From the NCBI GenBank assembly GCA_039090855.1, contig CM077011.1, positions 18,725,001 through 18,789,000 of the forward strand: DNA of 64,000 nt. Reading direction: 5' to 3'. The stretch's first letter is position 1. Every line of letters starts with the position of its first letter. Under the pieces are notes generated by a model. The model was not told the origin of the DNA and ran no database searches. It was given only the letters and a program-made list of their open reading frames with translations. Positions 12,141-23,840 of the stretch are shown here, in pieces. This DNA comes from Macrothele yani. Taxonomy: Eukaryota; Arthropoda; Arachnida; Araneae; Macrothelidae. The position numbers were made by a program, and so were the translations under genes.

Positions 12141-13010
12141 AACTCATACAATGTACCCAAACTCACGAATGTGCTCATGAATGTACTGAAATTCATGAAT
12201 GTACTAAAACTCATGAATGTACTGAAATTCATGAATGTACTAAAACTCATGAATGTACTGGAACTCATGAATGCACTGAAACTCATGAATGCACTTGAAC
12301 TCATGAATGTACTTTGAAACTCATGAATGTGCTTTGATTCTCATGAATGTCTTTGAAACTCATGGATGTACTCTGAAACTCGTGAATGTACGTTGAAGCT
12401 CATGGATGTACAGTACTTTGAAACTCATGAATTTATTGAAACTCATGAATGTACTTTGAAACTCATGAATGTACTTTGAAACTCATGAATGAACTGAAAC
12501 TCATGAATGCACTAAATCTCATGAATGTACTGAAACTCATGAATGTACTATGAAACTCATGAATGTACTGTGAAACTCATGAATGTACTTTGAAACTAAT
12601 GAAGTGCTTTGAAACTCATGAATGTACTTTGAAACACAGGAATGTACTTTGAAACTCATTAATGTACTCTGAAATTCGTGAATGTAGTTTGAAGCTCATG
12701 AATGTACTTTGAAACTCATGAATGTACTGAAACTCATGAATGTACTTTGAAACTCATGAATGTACTGAAACTCATGAATGTACTTTGAAACTCATGAATT
12801 TCGTTAAACTCATGAATGTACTTTGAAACTCATTAATTTACTGAAACTCAAAAACGTACTTTGAAACTCATGAATGTACTTTGAAGCTCATGAATGTACT
12901 TTGAAGCTCATGAATGTACTTTGAAGCTCATGAATGTACTTTGAAGCTCATGAATGTACTTTGAAGCTCATGAATGTACTTTGAAGCTCATGAATGTACT
13001 TTGAAACTGA
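12141..13010. repeat. Minisatellite, about 20-bp period
   Basis: Tandem units of AACTCATGAATGTACTTTGA, with 18-base variants (AACTCATGAATGTACTGA) intermixed, make up roughly 45 copies. The last six or seven units (about 12870-13003) are nearly identical and use GAAGCTCATG, so the right edge is the youngest part. Units with length a multiple of three keep a short plus-strand frame open at the left (repeating MNVLK). Confidence 0.95.
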
Positions 13011-13543
13011 CTGCATTCATCGCCGCTGCACATTCACAGGTGTTTCTATTCTTTGAGAACTGTGCATAAAAAAATGCAAAAACGAACTTTGCAAAATCTT
13101 AACGAAACGGGCTGAAATTTTATTCAACACCATGAATTGATCATAAGAGAAGTCCCTCAAAATTTCACTGGAATCCGGTCAAAACCTTTTAAAATAGGCA
13201 TGGAATTTGTAATTCATTGGTAAACAGAAATATATATGCAGAAGCGGTTAATAAAATTTTAACGGCTAATTTAAAAAGTTTTTTACCGATTCAGGCGAAA
13301 TTTGGAGGTCATGTTCCTGTTACCGATTTATGGTGCTCATTGAAATTTCAACCAGTTTCATAAAATATTCGCATAAATACGTTTTTACCTTTTTTATTCC
13401 AGAGATTCGCCCCTGAAAGACGTCTGAAACTGAAAGCACGTGATGCATTTGATCGTCGATAACAAATTGTTAACGAATTTTGTTCAGTCGATGTTCTAAT
13501 GCTGTGTCTCCTGAACGCGGGCAAAGCCGGGTAGTAAAGCTAG
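13011..13543 (+). mobile_element. Helitron-type 3' end
   Basis: The segment ends with a GC-rich hairpin CGCGGGCAAAGCCGGG (13517-13532) followed about 8 bases later by CTAG (13540-13543) and then T. This is the usual 3' signature of Helitrons (short hairpin, CTRR, host T). The preceding 500 bases have no reading frame, so this would be a non-autonomous copy. The neighbouring minisatellite probably belongs to the same element. I could not find the 5' TC end. Confidence 0.65.
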
Positions 13544-13685
13544 TTTGTGGTAAGTCCCCCTACAGAAAAAGAAATAAAATTCTTACAAGCGTATTAAAAG
13601 AGATAAGCTCCAACAGAAACTAAAATGACTAAACCGCTCGCTATAATCAAGAAATAAGTTTTAACTTTAACGTGAGCGTGATGCC

Positions 13686-13775
13686 AAAGACTCTGGCTTA
13701 GTGGTTAAGACGCGCGGCTAATTTAGAGCCCACCTGATAAGCCTCGGTTCAATTCCCGACGCGAAACGGCTAAAA
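13686..13775 (+). repeat. tRNA-like SINE head
   Basis: It contains an A-box-like TGGCTTAGTGGTTAAGACG and a B-box-like CGGTTCAATTCCCGACG about 40 bases downstream, in the right order. The arms do not form a full cloverleaf, so this is a tRNA-derived repeat rather than a working tRNA. Its family differs from SINE-A and SINE-B. Confidence 0.5.
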
Positions 13776-15845
13776 CATTCAGGGTCCTCGACTTTGCGAA
13801 ATGTCTGTATAAATTCAGAAAAATTTCAAAAGGACTCTTTTGAAATAAACTGGAATTACTGAATACAGAAGAACTGTGAAAATACGGACGTTAAAAAAAA
13901 CGTGCACTTTTAAAGACGGAAATTTCGTTAAAAAACAGACACCTACTGGCAAATATGCTGCTTCTACCTGAAAATGTTATCCCTAGTAAAACAAGAAACC
14001 TTTTTGGTGATTACTGTACGTACTATTTACTCAGCGCATGAGATGTGGATACCAATCTTCATATCCTTTAACAGTTTAGGTTTCTTTGTTCTTCGTAATT
14101 TCAGCTTATCTACGTCGTTTTTTCTTATCTCTCTTTTTTTTATCCTATCATAAGATTGTTTATGAATTTTAATTTGTAACCAGACAAGAAATATCTATTT
14201 TTCTCTCTCTCAGTCACACACACTCTCTCTCTCTCGCTCACTAATCCTTTTAAACTACAATTACAAAATTGGTGTCTTTCTATCAATCTCTTAGACATTC
14301 ATCCAAAGAACTCCCTCCATTTACCAGAAGTACAAAGTACGAAAACTAGATTAACAAAAAATGCATTTTATATAAAATGTATGTTTTGTTCAAAATTTCT
14401 GCGAATTCGAGAAATTCACGTACGTTTATGCAAGTTCCCTAAAATCTGAGATAGTTGTGCCTGTCACATGTTCGAACTGCTTAAATATTTCGGGGGGTGG
14501 GAGGGCTAAAGTTTGGGCCCAAAGTAAAACCAACGCCTACGCTGTAGCCAACTCATATACCGACCACATTGTGCTGTTGTGCCATCCTTGTTTCTCTCTT
14601 CTTTGTACAGTTCCAGTCTTCTGGAAACGACTGCCTCCTCTGTCGACTAATAGCACTTTGAGATAGACCAACCGTTCCTACTGCTATATTCTCTACCCGG
14701 ACTGTTTTTAGCTTTCCAATTGCTCTATATACTGCAGATTCTGCTAAATCGCATTGATGAAACGTTCAACGAAAGCACATGTGCGGTGTCAACTGCCCAC
14801 TGTATGAGCACAACTCAGAGCGATTCTTACAAAGCGTTTGCATTGGGAAAATGCATCAGAGCTGCTGATATGAATGTTATTATTCCCTACTTGTTGTTGA
14901 TACGTGTCACTCAGACGTTGAGACGCCATCACACATATGTAACTCACCGATTTCAACCACGTTTTTTTTTTCAGTCACATCATGCTGACATCACAGTATC
15001 CCTACTTTCTTCTTTCTTAAGTTACATATACAGGGTGTAACGTATACTCTATATTCACTTTCCTTTTGATTTTACTATCTCTGGTTATTTTATTTTACTA
15101 TGTAAATTATCTTCCTACTGAACGAAATATTATTTCACCCGCTGAATGAGATCTGGCAATGAGTGTAAGTCATGACGTGGTGGTAGCTCGTATATAGGCG
15201 CGTTCATCGAGACTAGTGGGGTTGGAGTTGTGTGTGTTGGAGTTGTGTTGCGTGGTTGTTGCGTTGGTTGATGTGTTGGCGTTGCGAGGTGTTGTTATGA
15301 GAGTGTGTGTACTATAAGAGGAAAGTTTATTCATTATTATGTACAAGATATATGAGTGCCTTAGTTGACCAAGAGTCTTGGAAATAAACAAGTTTTAAGT
15401 AAGTTCAGTCTTTCTCAATTCTTAGTTTTGTCAGACCTCTGTCTGGCTGTTAGGTTTATGACTTTGATTACTTAATATAAATAACCAGCGTTGAGACTTT
15501 GTTTAAGTTCATAATTAACGAGTAACAACACCCTTTTGGGAATTCATTATTTTGAAGCTTAGAGCATTATTCATTCATAATAATTAGCTTAGCAAAAAGA
15601 TTATAAAGCTAATTCATTATAAGGGCTACAAGGAAAGCCCTTCATCAGGCCAATATCTCACGAACTATGGCAGTTAGCGATTTACTTCTTGTGCAGCTGT
15701 ATAGGAAACCCCATATGGCGCACACAATAACACCATGAGAGATCGCCTCGCCTCCAGTGTATATTAGTATATGTCTGCGTGCGCTCGCCAGCACGTTGCG
15801 GTATTCCGTTTAAAAACGTTAATACGCGTGTAACGTACCAGGAGA
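13776..15845. other. No recognisable gene
   Basis: AT-rich with a CT/CA simple stretch at about 14200-14235 and a GTTG-rich stretch at about 15225-15295. The frames at 14457-14666 and 14720-15040 carry no motif I recognise. Confidence 0.45.
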
Positions 15846-16005
15846 TGTGACGTACCTGCCAGCAGGACGCACACGACATAAAGGCAGATAGGAGTCAGAA
15901 TGAACGTCTGCGTAGCTCAGTTGGTAGAGCGACTTGTTCCGGAATAAGCGGACTCGGGTTCGAATCCCGCCGTAGACCACAAATGACGGAGAAATTCTCT
16001 TCGTT
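15846..16005 (+). repeat. SINE-B copy 1 with internal tRNA-like domain
   Basis: A repeat of about 160 bases also found at 48128 and, decayed, at 52974. It starts TGTGACGTACCTGC, runs about 60 bases to a tRNA-like domain (15906-15977) and ends with AAATGACGGAGAAATT. The tRNA domain has a 7-bp acceptor stem (GTCTGCG with CGTAGAC, one G-T), a D arm (GCTCAGTTGGTAGAGC) and a T arm (CGGGTTCGAATCCCG). The anticodon stem CTTGT/ATAAG leaves a 6-base loop TCCGGA instead of 7, so translation use is unlikely. Confidence 0.75.
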
Positions 16006-17095
16006 ATACGCTACGAAAAATATAAGAAGTGTGATTAGGCGTATTTTTGGAAATGAGTGAGGTTTATTTGTTTTAAACGCTCACATCTAAACGTCCAATA
16101 GAAAGGCTTGGCGTTGAACTAATCGAAATAGAGATTATCTCATAATTGCATTTATAAGTCGCTAAGCTTAACTTTTGCTCTTGCTTTAACTAGTATGGTA
16201 AATGGGAAAAGAAATAAATTGAAAGCAGTGTAATCAGATCAAAGTGTTGCAGATTACGACCATCAACCTACATACATTTCCGTACAACGCCTGAAAAAGT
16301 ATATATACACTTGCCACCCGGGTGAGGTGAATTCGATTTAGCATCTTTGAGATATGTAACTAAATTCCGTTTCGGATGAAGTTACATAATTTAATTCCCT
16401 CTGTTTAAGTGCTGTATGTTAATTGTTCTGCAGGTTGTTTTCAAGCTGCAGATACAATATTTCCCTCGACAAGCATACGTGTGAAGTGAGGCCACGGCTA
16501 TTGCTCGGAAGTATCTTGAGGTTCTGCAGAAGCTCAGTTCGTCGAATTAGGAGGTGCCAAGCGATTATTCTGGTGTTCGTGATTCTTCAGCGAATTTCTT
16601 TTCATTCCTTTGCTAGAAATGGAGTCAGGAAGATTTCAGCCCTCTCTCTCTCTCTTGCGTGGTGTTCATGAGACCAAAAATCTGGAAGAACGAAACATAC
16701 CCGTTGCTATCATAGCCGTGAAATATTTGTAACGACTGAGAATAAAATAAGGTGATTCATTTGTTGCAATTACTGCCGCAAACAATTTATAACGATAGAG
16801 AATAAATAAGGTGATTCAATTATTGTGATTACCGCAGTTCTTTCGAAAGTGTTTCAGTTTGAATTAAAAACGGATTATTTTGTAAAACCATTTGTAAGAC
16901 GCTTGTGACTGTTATTTTGAGGGTATATCTCATATGTCTGCAACGATTTCTTAAATGTTTTCTTTAAATCATAACTACAGTTGCATCCACTTATGACGGA
17001 GAGCTCGGAACCCAGCAGAAAATTTTGCTAAATCCATTTTGGAGTGAGAAATACCACCTATTAAAAATATGCATGTACGTTCGTTTATATATAAA
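16006..17095. other. No recognisable gene; one short direct duplication
   Basis: At about 16735-16830 a unit of roughly 60 bases containing GAGAATAAATAAGGTGATTC occurs twice. Otherwise nothing recognisable, apart from the flank of the mariner-like element. Confidence 0.45.
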
Positions 17096-17430
17096 AGGGT
17101 TCCCAGTAAAGTCCTTTCTCAGCCCCGTAACCTTCGAACGCCGACAGCTATAGCCATAAAAACGGTGTCTAGGTATAGTAAAGTGGCTATGCGCTATTCG
17201 ATGCGACTGCTTACAGTGCCTCCTAGCGGCAAAATCAGGAATTAGAGTGCCGATCTCAAAAACTATATCAGATACGGGAAAATAGTCAATTACAAAGTTG
17301 TAGAGCAGCATCGATTTAGTACAAAAAGATACCTTACGCACATGAATGCTAAGAATAAAACGCGTACAATGCTCGTTTGTTTGTTCGCGATGTCGAACAC
17401 TGTTACGTCACGAAACGCGTCAGAAAGGAG
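17096..17430. repeat. Left terminal inverted repeat of the mariner-like element
   Basis: About 335 bases matching the reverse complement of 31505-31840 with scattered substitutions and short indels. Shared words include CAGTAAAGTCCTTTCTCAGC at the outer end and GTTTGTTTGTTCGCGATGTC with ACGAAACGCGTCAGAAAGGA at the inner end. Confidence 0.9.
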
Positions 17431-17484
17431 CAATTAGTTGTCACTAGGCATATTGCACATTTACCGTCGGTGCTCAATGTGCTC

Positions 17485-18467
17485 TCAGTTAGCCACAATA
17501 CACATTTGGACTCTAGATTGAATCTCACGCTGCACATTTTGCAGTATGCCAGGTGACACGCTGGAACAAGCATCAGTAATACGGCGTCGAAGGTCCTGCA
17601 ACGTTGTCGGATGGGTCTGATACACCTGCTCTTTGAGGTAGCCCCACAGGAAGAAGTTCAATGGGGTGAGGTCCGGTGAGCGTGCAGGCCACTCTACGCA
17701 ACCACCATAGCAGATGATTTGTTGCTCAAATGTCTCGACCAGGAACCTTCTTACGTTTCCTGGCTGGTGCGGAGGGGCGACGTCATGTTGGAACCAAACA
17801 TTGCATAGCTGAGGCAACGGCAGGTTGTTCAAAAGATTGGGTGATACATAATGTAGAAGCTCCAAGTATCGGGCTCCCGTTAACGTACCCTTGTAAAGCT
17901 CAGGTCCGATGAGGCTGTCCTTGAAAATGGCGCACCAAACATTAATGGACCATCGCACCTGGTGACGAACTGGTAAACCACGTGCAGGATTTTCCAGCGC
18001 CTAGTAATGGGTGTTCTGCCTATTGTAGGCGTCATTACACCTAAAACACGCCTCTTCTGTCCAAATAATGTCTGCAAGAAACGTTGCCTGGACCTCTAAT
18101 TTGTTCATGACGAAGTTACACCAGTCGTAACGTCGCTCAGCATCTCCTGGCTGTAGTGTCAGCAGCGGTGTTGGACGGAATGAATGAGCACCTGATCGCC
18201 GCAGGATTTGCCATGTGCGGCTTTTTGAGAGGCCACACTTCTCTTGTGCTGCTCTCAGGATGTGGAGGACGTATGCTAAGTCATCCTCTGAGTGCACTTG
18301 ACGGCCTACAGCGGCTGGTCTGCCTGATTGAGGTCGGTTGGTCAGGCAGTCCGTCTACCTTAACTTATTAACATCATTGAGGATGGTCTTCCATGACGGA
18401 TGCTATCCTGCAGGAAAACGTTCAGGATATAGCCCCTCTTGCATTGCGACCACATTCACCGTATAGG
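17485..18467 (-). pseudogene. Mariner-like (DUF4817 type) transposase, larger part
   Basis: This is the transposase of the surrounding element. The minus-strand reading continues from the 16-codon 5' piece at 31194-31148 across the palindrome. After the junction come the rest of the N-terminal helix-turn-helix, then SKSRTWQILRRSGAHSF (about 18225), the first catalytic region around IIWTEEACF (about 18065), WCAIFKDSLIGPELYKG (about 17935), the second catalytic Asp in WFQHDVAPPHQ (about 17795), and EWPARSPDLTPLNFFLWGYL (about 17690), where the third acidic position appears as Asn. The end is at 17485. Frameshifts near 18400 and 18000 and the replaced third residue mean the copy was or became inactive. 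Confidence 0.85.
18462..18467. repeat. 6-bp target site duplication, left copy
   Basis: TATAGG directly precedes the palindrome and is repeated at 31148-31153 directly after it. Joining the flanks with one copy restores the reading frame of the mariner transposase, which supports it as a true target duplication. Confidence 0.85.
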
Positions 18468-18830
18468 AGTAGTATAAGACCGCGCTTGATAACCCTTTTC
18501 GGTGGCAACACTTCCGGTCACGTGACGGGTGGGCGGGTCCATCCAGTCTCCTCTCGGCGCGAGGGAGAAATACGATGGCAGCGCCCTCTGGTGGTGGTTC
18601 GCGAAAATGTGCAGCGCCATCTGTCGGCACTTTTTGAAATTAATTTCAAATGGTGATTATTTTTTATCGTCGATGTGGACGAAGCCAATTTTAATTCTGG
18701 GAAATTTCTCCGCAATTTTTATTTTATAACTGTTTTTAGGGTGGTGGTGGTAAATTTTATTGTAAGTGGACTGGGGAAATTTTTTGAAACCACGGATTTA
18801 TGTTCGGAAAAAAGCGAAGACAGGGTTTGG

Positions 18831-18902
18831 AACTGGTTGGGTTCGAACTTGGGCCGTTTATATTGTGGCCTGAAGCTCTACCGATGTGACTACCGAGACA
18901 CT
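18831..18902 (-). repeat. tRNA-like sequence in left arm
   Basis: Read on the minus strand it has an A-box-like TAGTCACATCGGTAGAGC and a B-box-like AAGTTCGAACCCAACC, in the spacing of a tRNA gene. The stems are poor. The mirror copy is at 30709-30780. It may be a SINE head or a captured tRNA relic inside the element. Confidence 0.45.
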
Positions 18903-19939
18903 GCTTGGGTAAGTCAAAGAGATTAACACATATGATTCGCGTAATGGAGGAAGACTGCCTGAAGGATTCCCTGTTGGCCCTCTTTAGATTGAATGCAGGG
19001 AGGAGAGCGTATGAGCTTATTAAATATTTTTTTCATGACGTATTGTTCTTCATAATCCTAAACATACTCTTTTTCTTTTTCAAATGTAAGGCGTTGTTTA
19101 AACTTTTTCCCCGACGTGATTCATACGCGTTTAATCTGGTTCATACATTTTCTTATAAAATGAAGGACTTTATTTTTCACGTTTAGAATTATTTTTTCTG
19201 TAGGGGTTTCTTGTAATTAAATTTAATCAGTCAGACGACCTATGAAATTTTTTCATAACTTTTTCTACGTAGCATGTTGTTTTTAGTAATTGAGATTTTT
19301 TACCGTATTTTTGTTCATGTTTTTATCTTGTAAAATGAAGAACTTGATTTATTTTTCCCTTCATGGGTTTATTATATTTTCTTTCTAAAAGAGGACATAT
19401 TAAATATTTTCGTTATTTATTCTGCGCAACGTGTTTCAAAAATTCAGATTTTTTTGTATTGCAACAAGTTTTCGTAGGGTTATTATATTTTAATTTTCTG
19501 TAGAGGGACAAAATTTAGTTTTTCGTGCGTAATTATTCTAAACGTTACGTTATGCTTTGAGAACTTAAAATTTTTTGATCTGTTACGATCGTGTTTAAGT
19601 TCGATCATGCTTGAGACCACGTGTCCGTCATTTTATAAAACGAGAGCTCATTGAGAAACAACGTACCCCACCCTCTCCTACGGCTGCCGGGTTGGGGGCA
19701 GTCGTAAGGGTGCGGCGAAACGGCTGACGAAGATAGTATATTGACCGGTGGCAATGATGAGCGTGTGACCACGTGTTTGCTTTTTTTATGACATGCTGGC
19801 TTTTGTGTGACTTCATATTCCGACTTGTTGGCTTTGTGTGATTTATATTCCGACATGTTGGCTTTGTGCGACAAAAGTATTACCAAGGTAGTAAGTGTAA
19901 TGGACGTGGTCGGAGCACGTAATACATGTATTTCTGCGT
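18903..19939. other. Outer non-coding part of left arm
   Basis: Very AT-rich from about 19020 to 19600, with loosely repeated words (AAAATGAAG, then TTTATTTTTC). At about 19800-19870 the word GACTTGTTGGCTTTGTGTGA, with variants, occurs three times in tandem. No reading frame is convincing; the same sequence mirrors at about 29660-30700. Confidence 0.5.
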
Positions 19940-20213
19940 TGACGTCATTCTCCTTAAGGCTGCATACAAGTGGCAACTGGTGTTGTTCGTGCTTGTACCG
20001 TCTCTCGTCTCATGCTTTGTTCTCATCCGTTGCTAGCGACCACAGGATAGTGCCCGAGGGTAGTCACCTGATCCATTTCTTTCATTTGATTGGCTGTTTT
20101 GTTTTCGAGCATGAGTACTACAGGGAATCACTTCATTTTCAGTATTTGTCTTCGCTCGATGCAGAGCTTTCTAGCCTTCCTGGAATTCCTGTTTTGTTCA
20201 ATATTTTGTTATC
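19940..20213 (+). promoter_or_regulatory. Candidate promoter of gene A (left arm)
   Basis: Upstream of the gene A start are a perfect CRE palindrome TGACGTCA (19940-19947), an inverted CCAAT box GATTGG (20088-20093) and an arthropod-type initiator TCAGT (20139-20143), about 75 bases before the ATG. The same set is mirrored in the right arm (CRE at 29656-29663). The motifs are seen; their use is inferred. Confidence 0.4.
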
Positions 20214-21053
20214 ATGGCAGCTGTAAAATCTATTGGAAGTTCTTCGATGATGCTGTATATGGATAATTTGCCAGAAAATTGTTTCCATCTAAGAGATAAT
20301 ATCTTCGTTTACGTATCTTCATGTGCTCATCAAGTCGGCGTGCACATCAGAGAATTTCAATGCTATGGCAAGCAATGCTATCCAAGCAAATCTGGTATTT
20401 GTATGTCTTTAGATCAATGGCGTGAAATGATGGATGAGAAGGAAACTATATCACGTCATCTAGCCTATGGAACATCGGCTCCTAATTTTTCATTCTCGAG
20501 GTTTCTGAAGGTAAAGTTATGCCACAAACTCATGAAATCAGTATCAGTAAAGAAATTTATAATTGGAAGGCTGCGAAAATGTACAAATCGAATATTCTTC
20601 TCTCTGAAAATCTGTGGAAAGAATTACTTCATATTTCTTCCAGTGTATGGCATCAGGTGGTAATAGAATTTTACCGAAATATACCTTTTCATACTATATT
20701 CAAGCAAGAGATACAATCGAATGGACAAACCCTGACTAGCAATTTCACATCACCAGAGCAAAGTGAAATGCTGATTAACGAACTGAAAATGGTTCTTACA
20801 AATGCAGTACTTGAGTATTTGAAAGAAACATCTAGATCAAAGTCTTTAGATTTATCTGAAGTGTATTGTGATGACGAACATTTCTGCACAGCCCTTTTAG
20901 GAATAGAATGTAGTAAAATAGCGGAAAAATATCTCGAATCCCTAAAAGAAGAAACTTGCTATCGTTTGTAACGGATGCTTTTTTACAAGCAATAGATCTA
21001 CAAATTATTTTGAGTATGATCAAGGCAGAAATTCGTGCAAGTGACTTTGAATA
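20214..21053 (+). pseudogene. Gene A, left-arm copy: PC4/p15-like protein, frameshifted
   Basis: This is the mirror of the intact right-arm gene at 29389-28547. Reading starts at ATG 20214. A one-base loss in an A run near 20515 breaks the frame after about 100 codons; the remainder is open from about 20519 in another frame, and a second one-base loss near 20946 breaks the last 30 codons. Function and domains are described under the right-arm copy. Only single A/T-run changes separate this copy from an intact frame, so recent decay or sequencing error are both possible. Confidence 0.8.
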
Positions 21054-21983
21054 AGAAATCGTACGTAAAGCAAACATCTACACAAAAGAAAAACCAAAGG
21101 CCCTTTTAAGGGCCACACAATTTTATCAAAAAGGATTATCATAATCGTACATTTTTTTCAATATTTGTGTGTGTATGTGGGCTATTATGTAGCAGTTTCA
21201 TGTTTTATTTTGAACTTCTAGCATAATTTTTAAAAGTTATATGTATTAAGAGAAACAGTGTTTTTGATATGAATCACCATAATTTGATACATTTTGATAG
21301 GCAACATATCAAATGCATCAATTCAGTGATTTTTGTTTGTTTGTTTCATAGTTGAAAATATTTCTCTGTTTGAATTTGTGCAAATATGATCTTTTTCTTT
21401 TGATTCCGTTTCCACATTACCCTAGAGGTGCTAATGTTCACCGACCTGGCAACACACTTTCGTCAAGGCTATTCATGTTTGCACCCGATAAAGATCTTGT
21501 CAGCCACGTGGTGCTAAACAACCACATGACGCGGGGTGGGGTTCCAGTTCTTTGTTTATCCTCTTAACTCGTAGAATAGGTAGGTACATGCACAAGAGCA
21601 TTGTGACTATTGGTTAATCCCTAAAGCTCTTTGTAGAACAATATGTGCTCAGACTAACACAAAGAGGAACAACGGCTACATATTAGTGTAGGTAGGTTTC
21701 GGAACTATTACATAACCTCTAAATATTGTTTGATCGTCGATCTTACCCCTTTGGGAGAAAGTACGTGTTCACAGGCAGACAAAGAGAAACGCTAAGGGGG
21801 GTACGGTAGCTGCTTGTAGTAAGGTAACAAAGATATTTGTTAATCCTCAAAACATGTTCTGTGCAAGTAAGCACGTGTTTAAGGGCAAAGAAATGCAAAA
21901 ACGTGTCGTTATTTATCGCTGACATATGCTGACACCCTCATTTACTGTTCAGACGGAGTTCTGCTACACTCGAGTTTTTCTTC
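21054..21983. other. Intergenic part of left arm between genes A and B
   Basis: Frames here are short. It holds the motif ATTCCGTTTCCACATTACCC followed by TAGAGGT (21403-21429), which recurs inverted at 23207-23233 after gene C, so the pair brackets genes B and C. Confidence 0.5.
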
Positions 21984-22854
21984 GTGCGTTTTCTTTCCAA
22001 GTCAATTTTAGTGTTTCTTCACTGTTCCTTAAGTTTGCAAAATGAAAATGATCAATTTACTATCTTGGATGTATTAGAGCTGCAAATTAAGCATCAGGTT
22101 CTGCTAACAAGAAAGTATTTTTTGAAGAAACAGAAGATGGTCTTCCTGAAACACAGCCGCAAAATCATTCAATGGTTGATATTTCTAAGAACTGTGTTTC
22201 GTCGGATATTTTACTAGTCGTTCAGTCTAGAAATTCTGGGGACAGTGAAATTGTAGTGGTGGAAACAATGTTACCTTCAGGACAAATACTTCAAGAGGAT
22301 CCTCCGAAGCACCATTATTCCCTTGGTGGAGGGAGGTTTGTAATTGTGATTGATTTTTAGGTTTGTAATTGTGAATGATTTTATTTTTATATTTTCTGAA
22401 ATGAATTTTTATTCATTTCAGAAAATATTATTCCTGCGGTGTTACATACAAGCCATCAAAAACATTAGTAACAATGACACCAGCAACGTTCTAGAAACTC
22501 AAAGCCAAAATTTCAAACATGATGTCAGGAGAAGAGATAGCAATAAAGAACTGTTTATGCCTTACACCTTCACCCCTCGCAAAGGACTACAAGTGAAGTG
22601 GCAAAAAATGTATGTTGAAACAAATGAAAGTTCTGTTTTGCCCCGAGAGGAGTCATCTTCACCAAAGAACAATTTGAAAACTTTCAAAATGCCTGTAATG
22701 TCGTGGCAGATTCCGTCGCAGAGTTATTGTTTGGCGGAGCCTTTCAAACTTCGGTTAAAAAATACGAGACTCCCCCAGAATAAATGCACCAAGTCAAAAG
22801 ATGATACATTATTAGTAATTTTTTCAAAAAGGCTGTCGCCAGAGCAGTAGAGAA
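21984..22854 (+). pseudogene. Gene B, left-arm copy: unknown protein, frames broken or intron-split
   Basis: The coding character moves between frames: about 22030-22140 (ENDQFTILDVLELQIKHQVLL), then 22140-22335 (VVQSRNSGDSEIVVVETMLP), then 22430-22650 (KELFMPYTFTPRKGLQVKW), then about 22650-22790 in yet another frame (GVIFTKEQFENFQNA, ending at a stop). The last two blocks weakly resemble the strand-plus-helix pattern of a PC4-like fold. A candidate intron runs from GTTTGTAA (about 22336) to TTCATTTCAG (ends 22421). A 17-bp perfect hairpin (22389-22428, loop TTTTTA) sits on this acceptor. I cannot tell how much is splicing and how much is decay. Confidence 0.5.
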
Positions 22855-23127
22855 ATGTATCGGAAAAGTGTTTGCTATGAATGTAGATTAACTATGGAAC
22901 TCCAACAACCTAACCGAGCAGCGCATGACTGTATTAAGACATCAAGCGAAGACAAGTGGGCATTTTACAAAGATGACGCAGTTCCCTACTTAGAACCAAG
23001 ATTGCTCGCCGAGGCGTTTGTTGCAGAATTTAACGGAATGAAACTTTACATTCCAGATATATTTCTGAACTCTCTTAAAAGAAAAGCGGTACTGAATGAG
23101 GTTCGCGCTATCGACGTAAACAGGTGA
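22855..23127 (+). CDS. Gene C, left-arm copy: 90-residue protein of unknown function
   Basis: An intact frame present unchanged in both arms. The N-terminal half has a CYEC pair and an HDC pair (CYECRLTMELQQPNRAAHDC), spaced as a possible small zinc site. The C-terminal half is mixed hydrophobic and charged (LLAEAFVAEFNGMKLYIPDI). It starts 5 bases after the end of gene B's last frame, in the same direction. A poly(A)-signal-like AATAAA follows about 100 bases downstream (23231). I do not recognise the family. Confidence 0.55.
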   Translation: MYRKSVCYECRLTMELQQPNRAAHDCIKTSSEDKWAFYKDDAVPYLEPRLLAEAFVAEFNGMKLYIPDIFLNSLKRKAVLNEVRAIDVNR

Positions 23128-23487
23128 TAACACAAACAAAAAACAGTTTTTTAGGGATTCGGCTTACGCGGGAAACCACTTAAAAATAAAACGCATTGGG
23201 ATTCCTACCTCTTGGGTGAAGTGGAAACGGAATAAAAAATAAAGAAAGAAAAGAACACATTTACACAATTCACACAAGAATAAAAAATCGTCTGTTTTAA
23301 AATGTTGCTTTGATTAAAATCTTGAAATGGTATTTTTGCGCCCACTAACTTCGATGTTGTGAGAGCAAGCTAATAGAAGTCTTTCAGAAAGCATTTATGA
23401 AGGTATTTGAATCGTTGATTTTTCTAATAGTCAATATTTTAAACGTTCGTTTTTCCAGGAGCCAATATTTGAATGCTTCATTTTCCT

Positions 23488-23840
23488 AAAAGTCAATATT
23501 TGAATCGTTCGTTTTTCATAAAGTTTGTTTTTGAATCGTATAAATTTTAACGTCAAAAAATGGTTTTGTTGTTTTTACTAAGAGAGCGATTTTTTAAATT
23601 TTCGTTTTCTTATAATCGCAAAATCCCATGGAATAACATGGGAATTGCTATCCAACTAAAAGTCAATATTTGAATCGTTCATTTTTCATAAAATTCGTTT
23701 CTGAATCGCATAAATTTTAATAAGACAAAAAATGGTTTTGTTGTTTTTACTAAGAGAATATTTTTAATTCCATTTCCTTATAATCGCAAAAATACCATTG
23801 AATAACATGGGAAAACTACCATGCATAAAAGAGCTGTTTT
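23488..23840. repeat. Direct duplication in left arm
   Basis: A unit of about 175 bases occurs twice in tandem (about 23488-23655 and 23662-23835). Shared words include AAAGTCAATATTTGAATCGT, AAAATGGTTTTGTTGTTTTT and TTATAATCGCAAAA. A shorter relative lies just before, at 23425-23485. The mirror is at about 25757-26110. Confidence 0.8.

Noticed and set aside
15906..15977. Functional tRNA gene
   Set aside because: The anticodon loop has 6 bases, the same defect occurs in the copy at 48188-48259, and both lie inside a dispersed repeat.
18905..19186. 93-codon plus-strand frame near the outer end of the left arm
   Set aside because: It begins in the tRNA-like sequence, becomes low-complexity hydrophobic (Phe/Leu runs), and changes its ending between the arms.
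19605..19976. 123-codon minus-strand frame in the left arm
   Set aside because: It crosses a short tandem repeat, is not kept at equal length in the right arm, and has no known motif.
21352..21567. 71-codon plus-strand frame in the left arm
   Set aside because: The mirrored frame has a different start because of a run-length change, there is no motif, and it overlaps the bracketing control-like motif.
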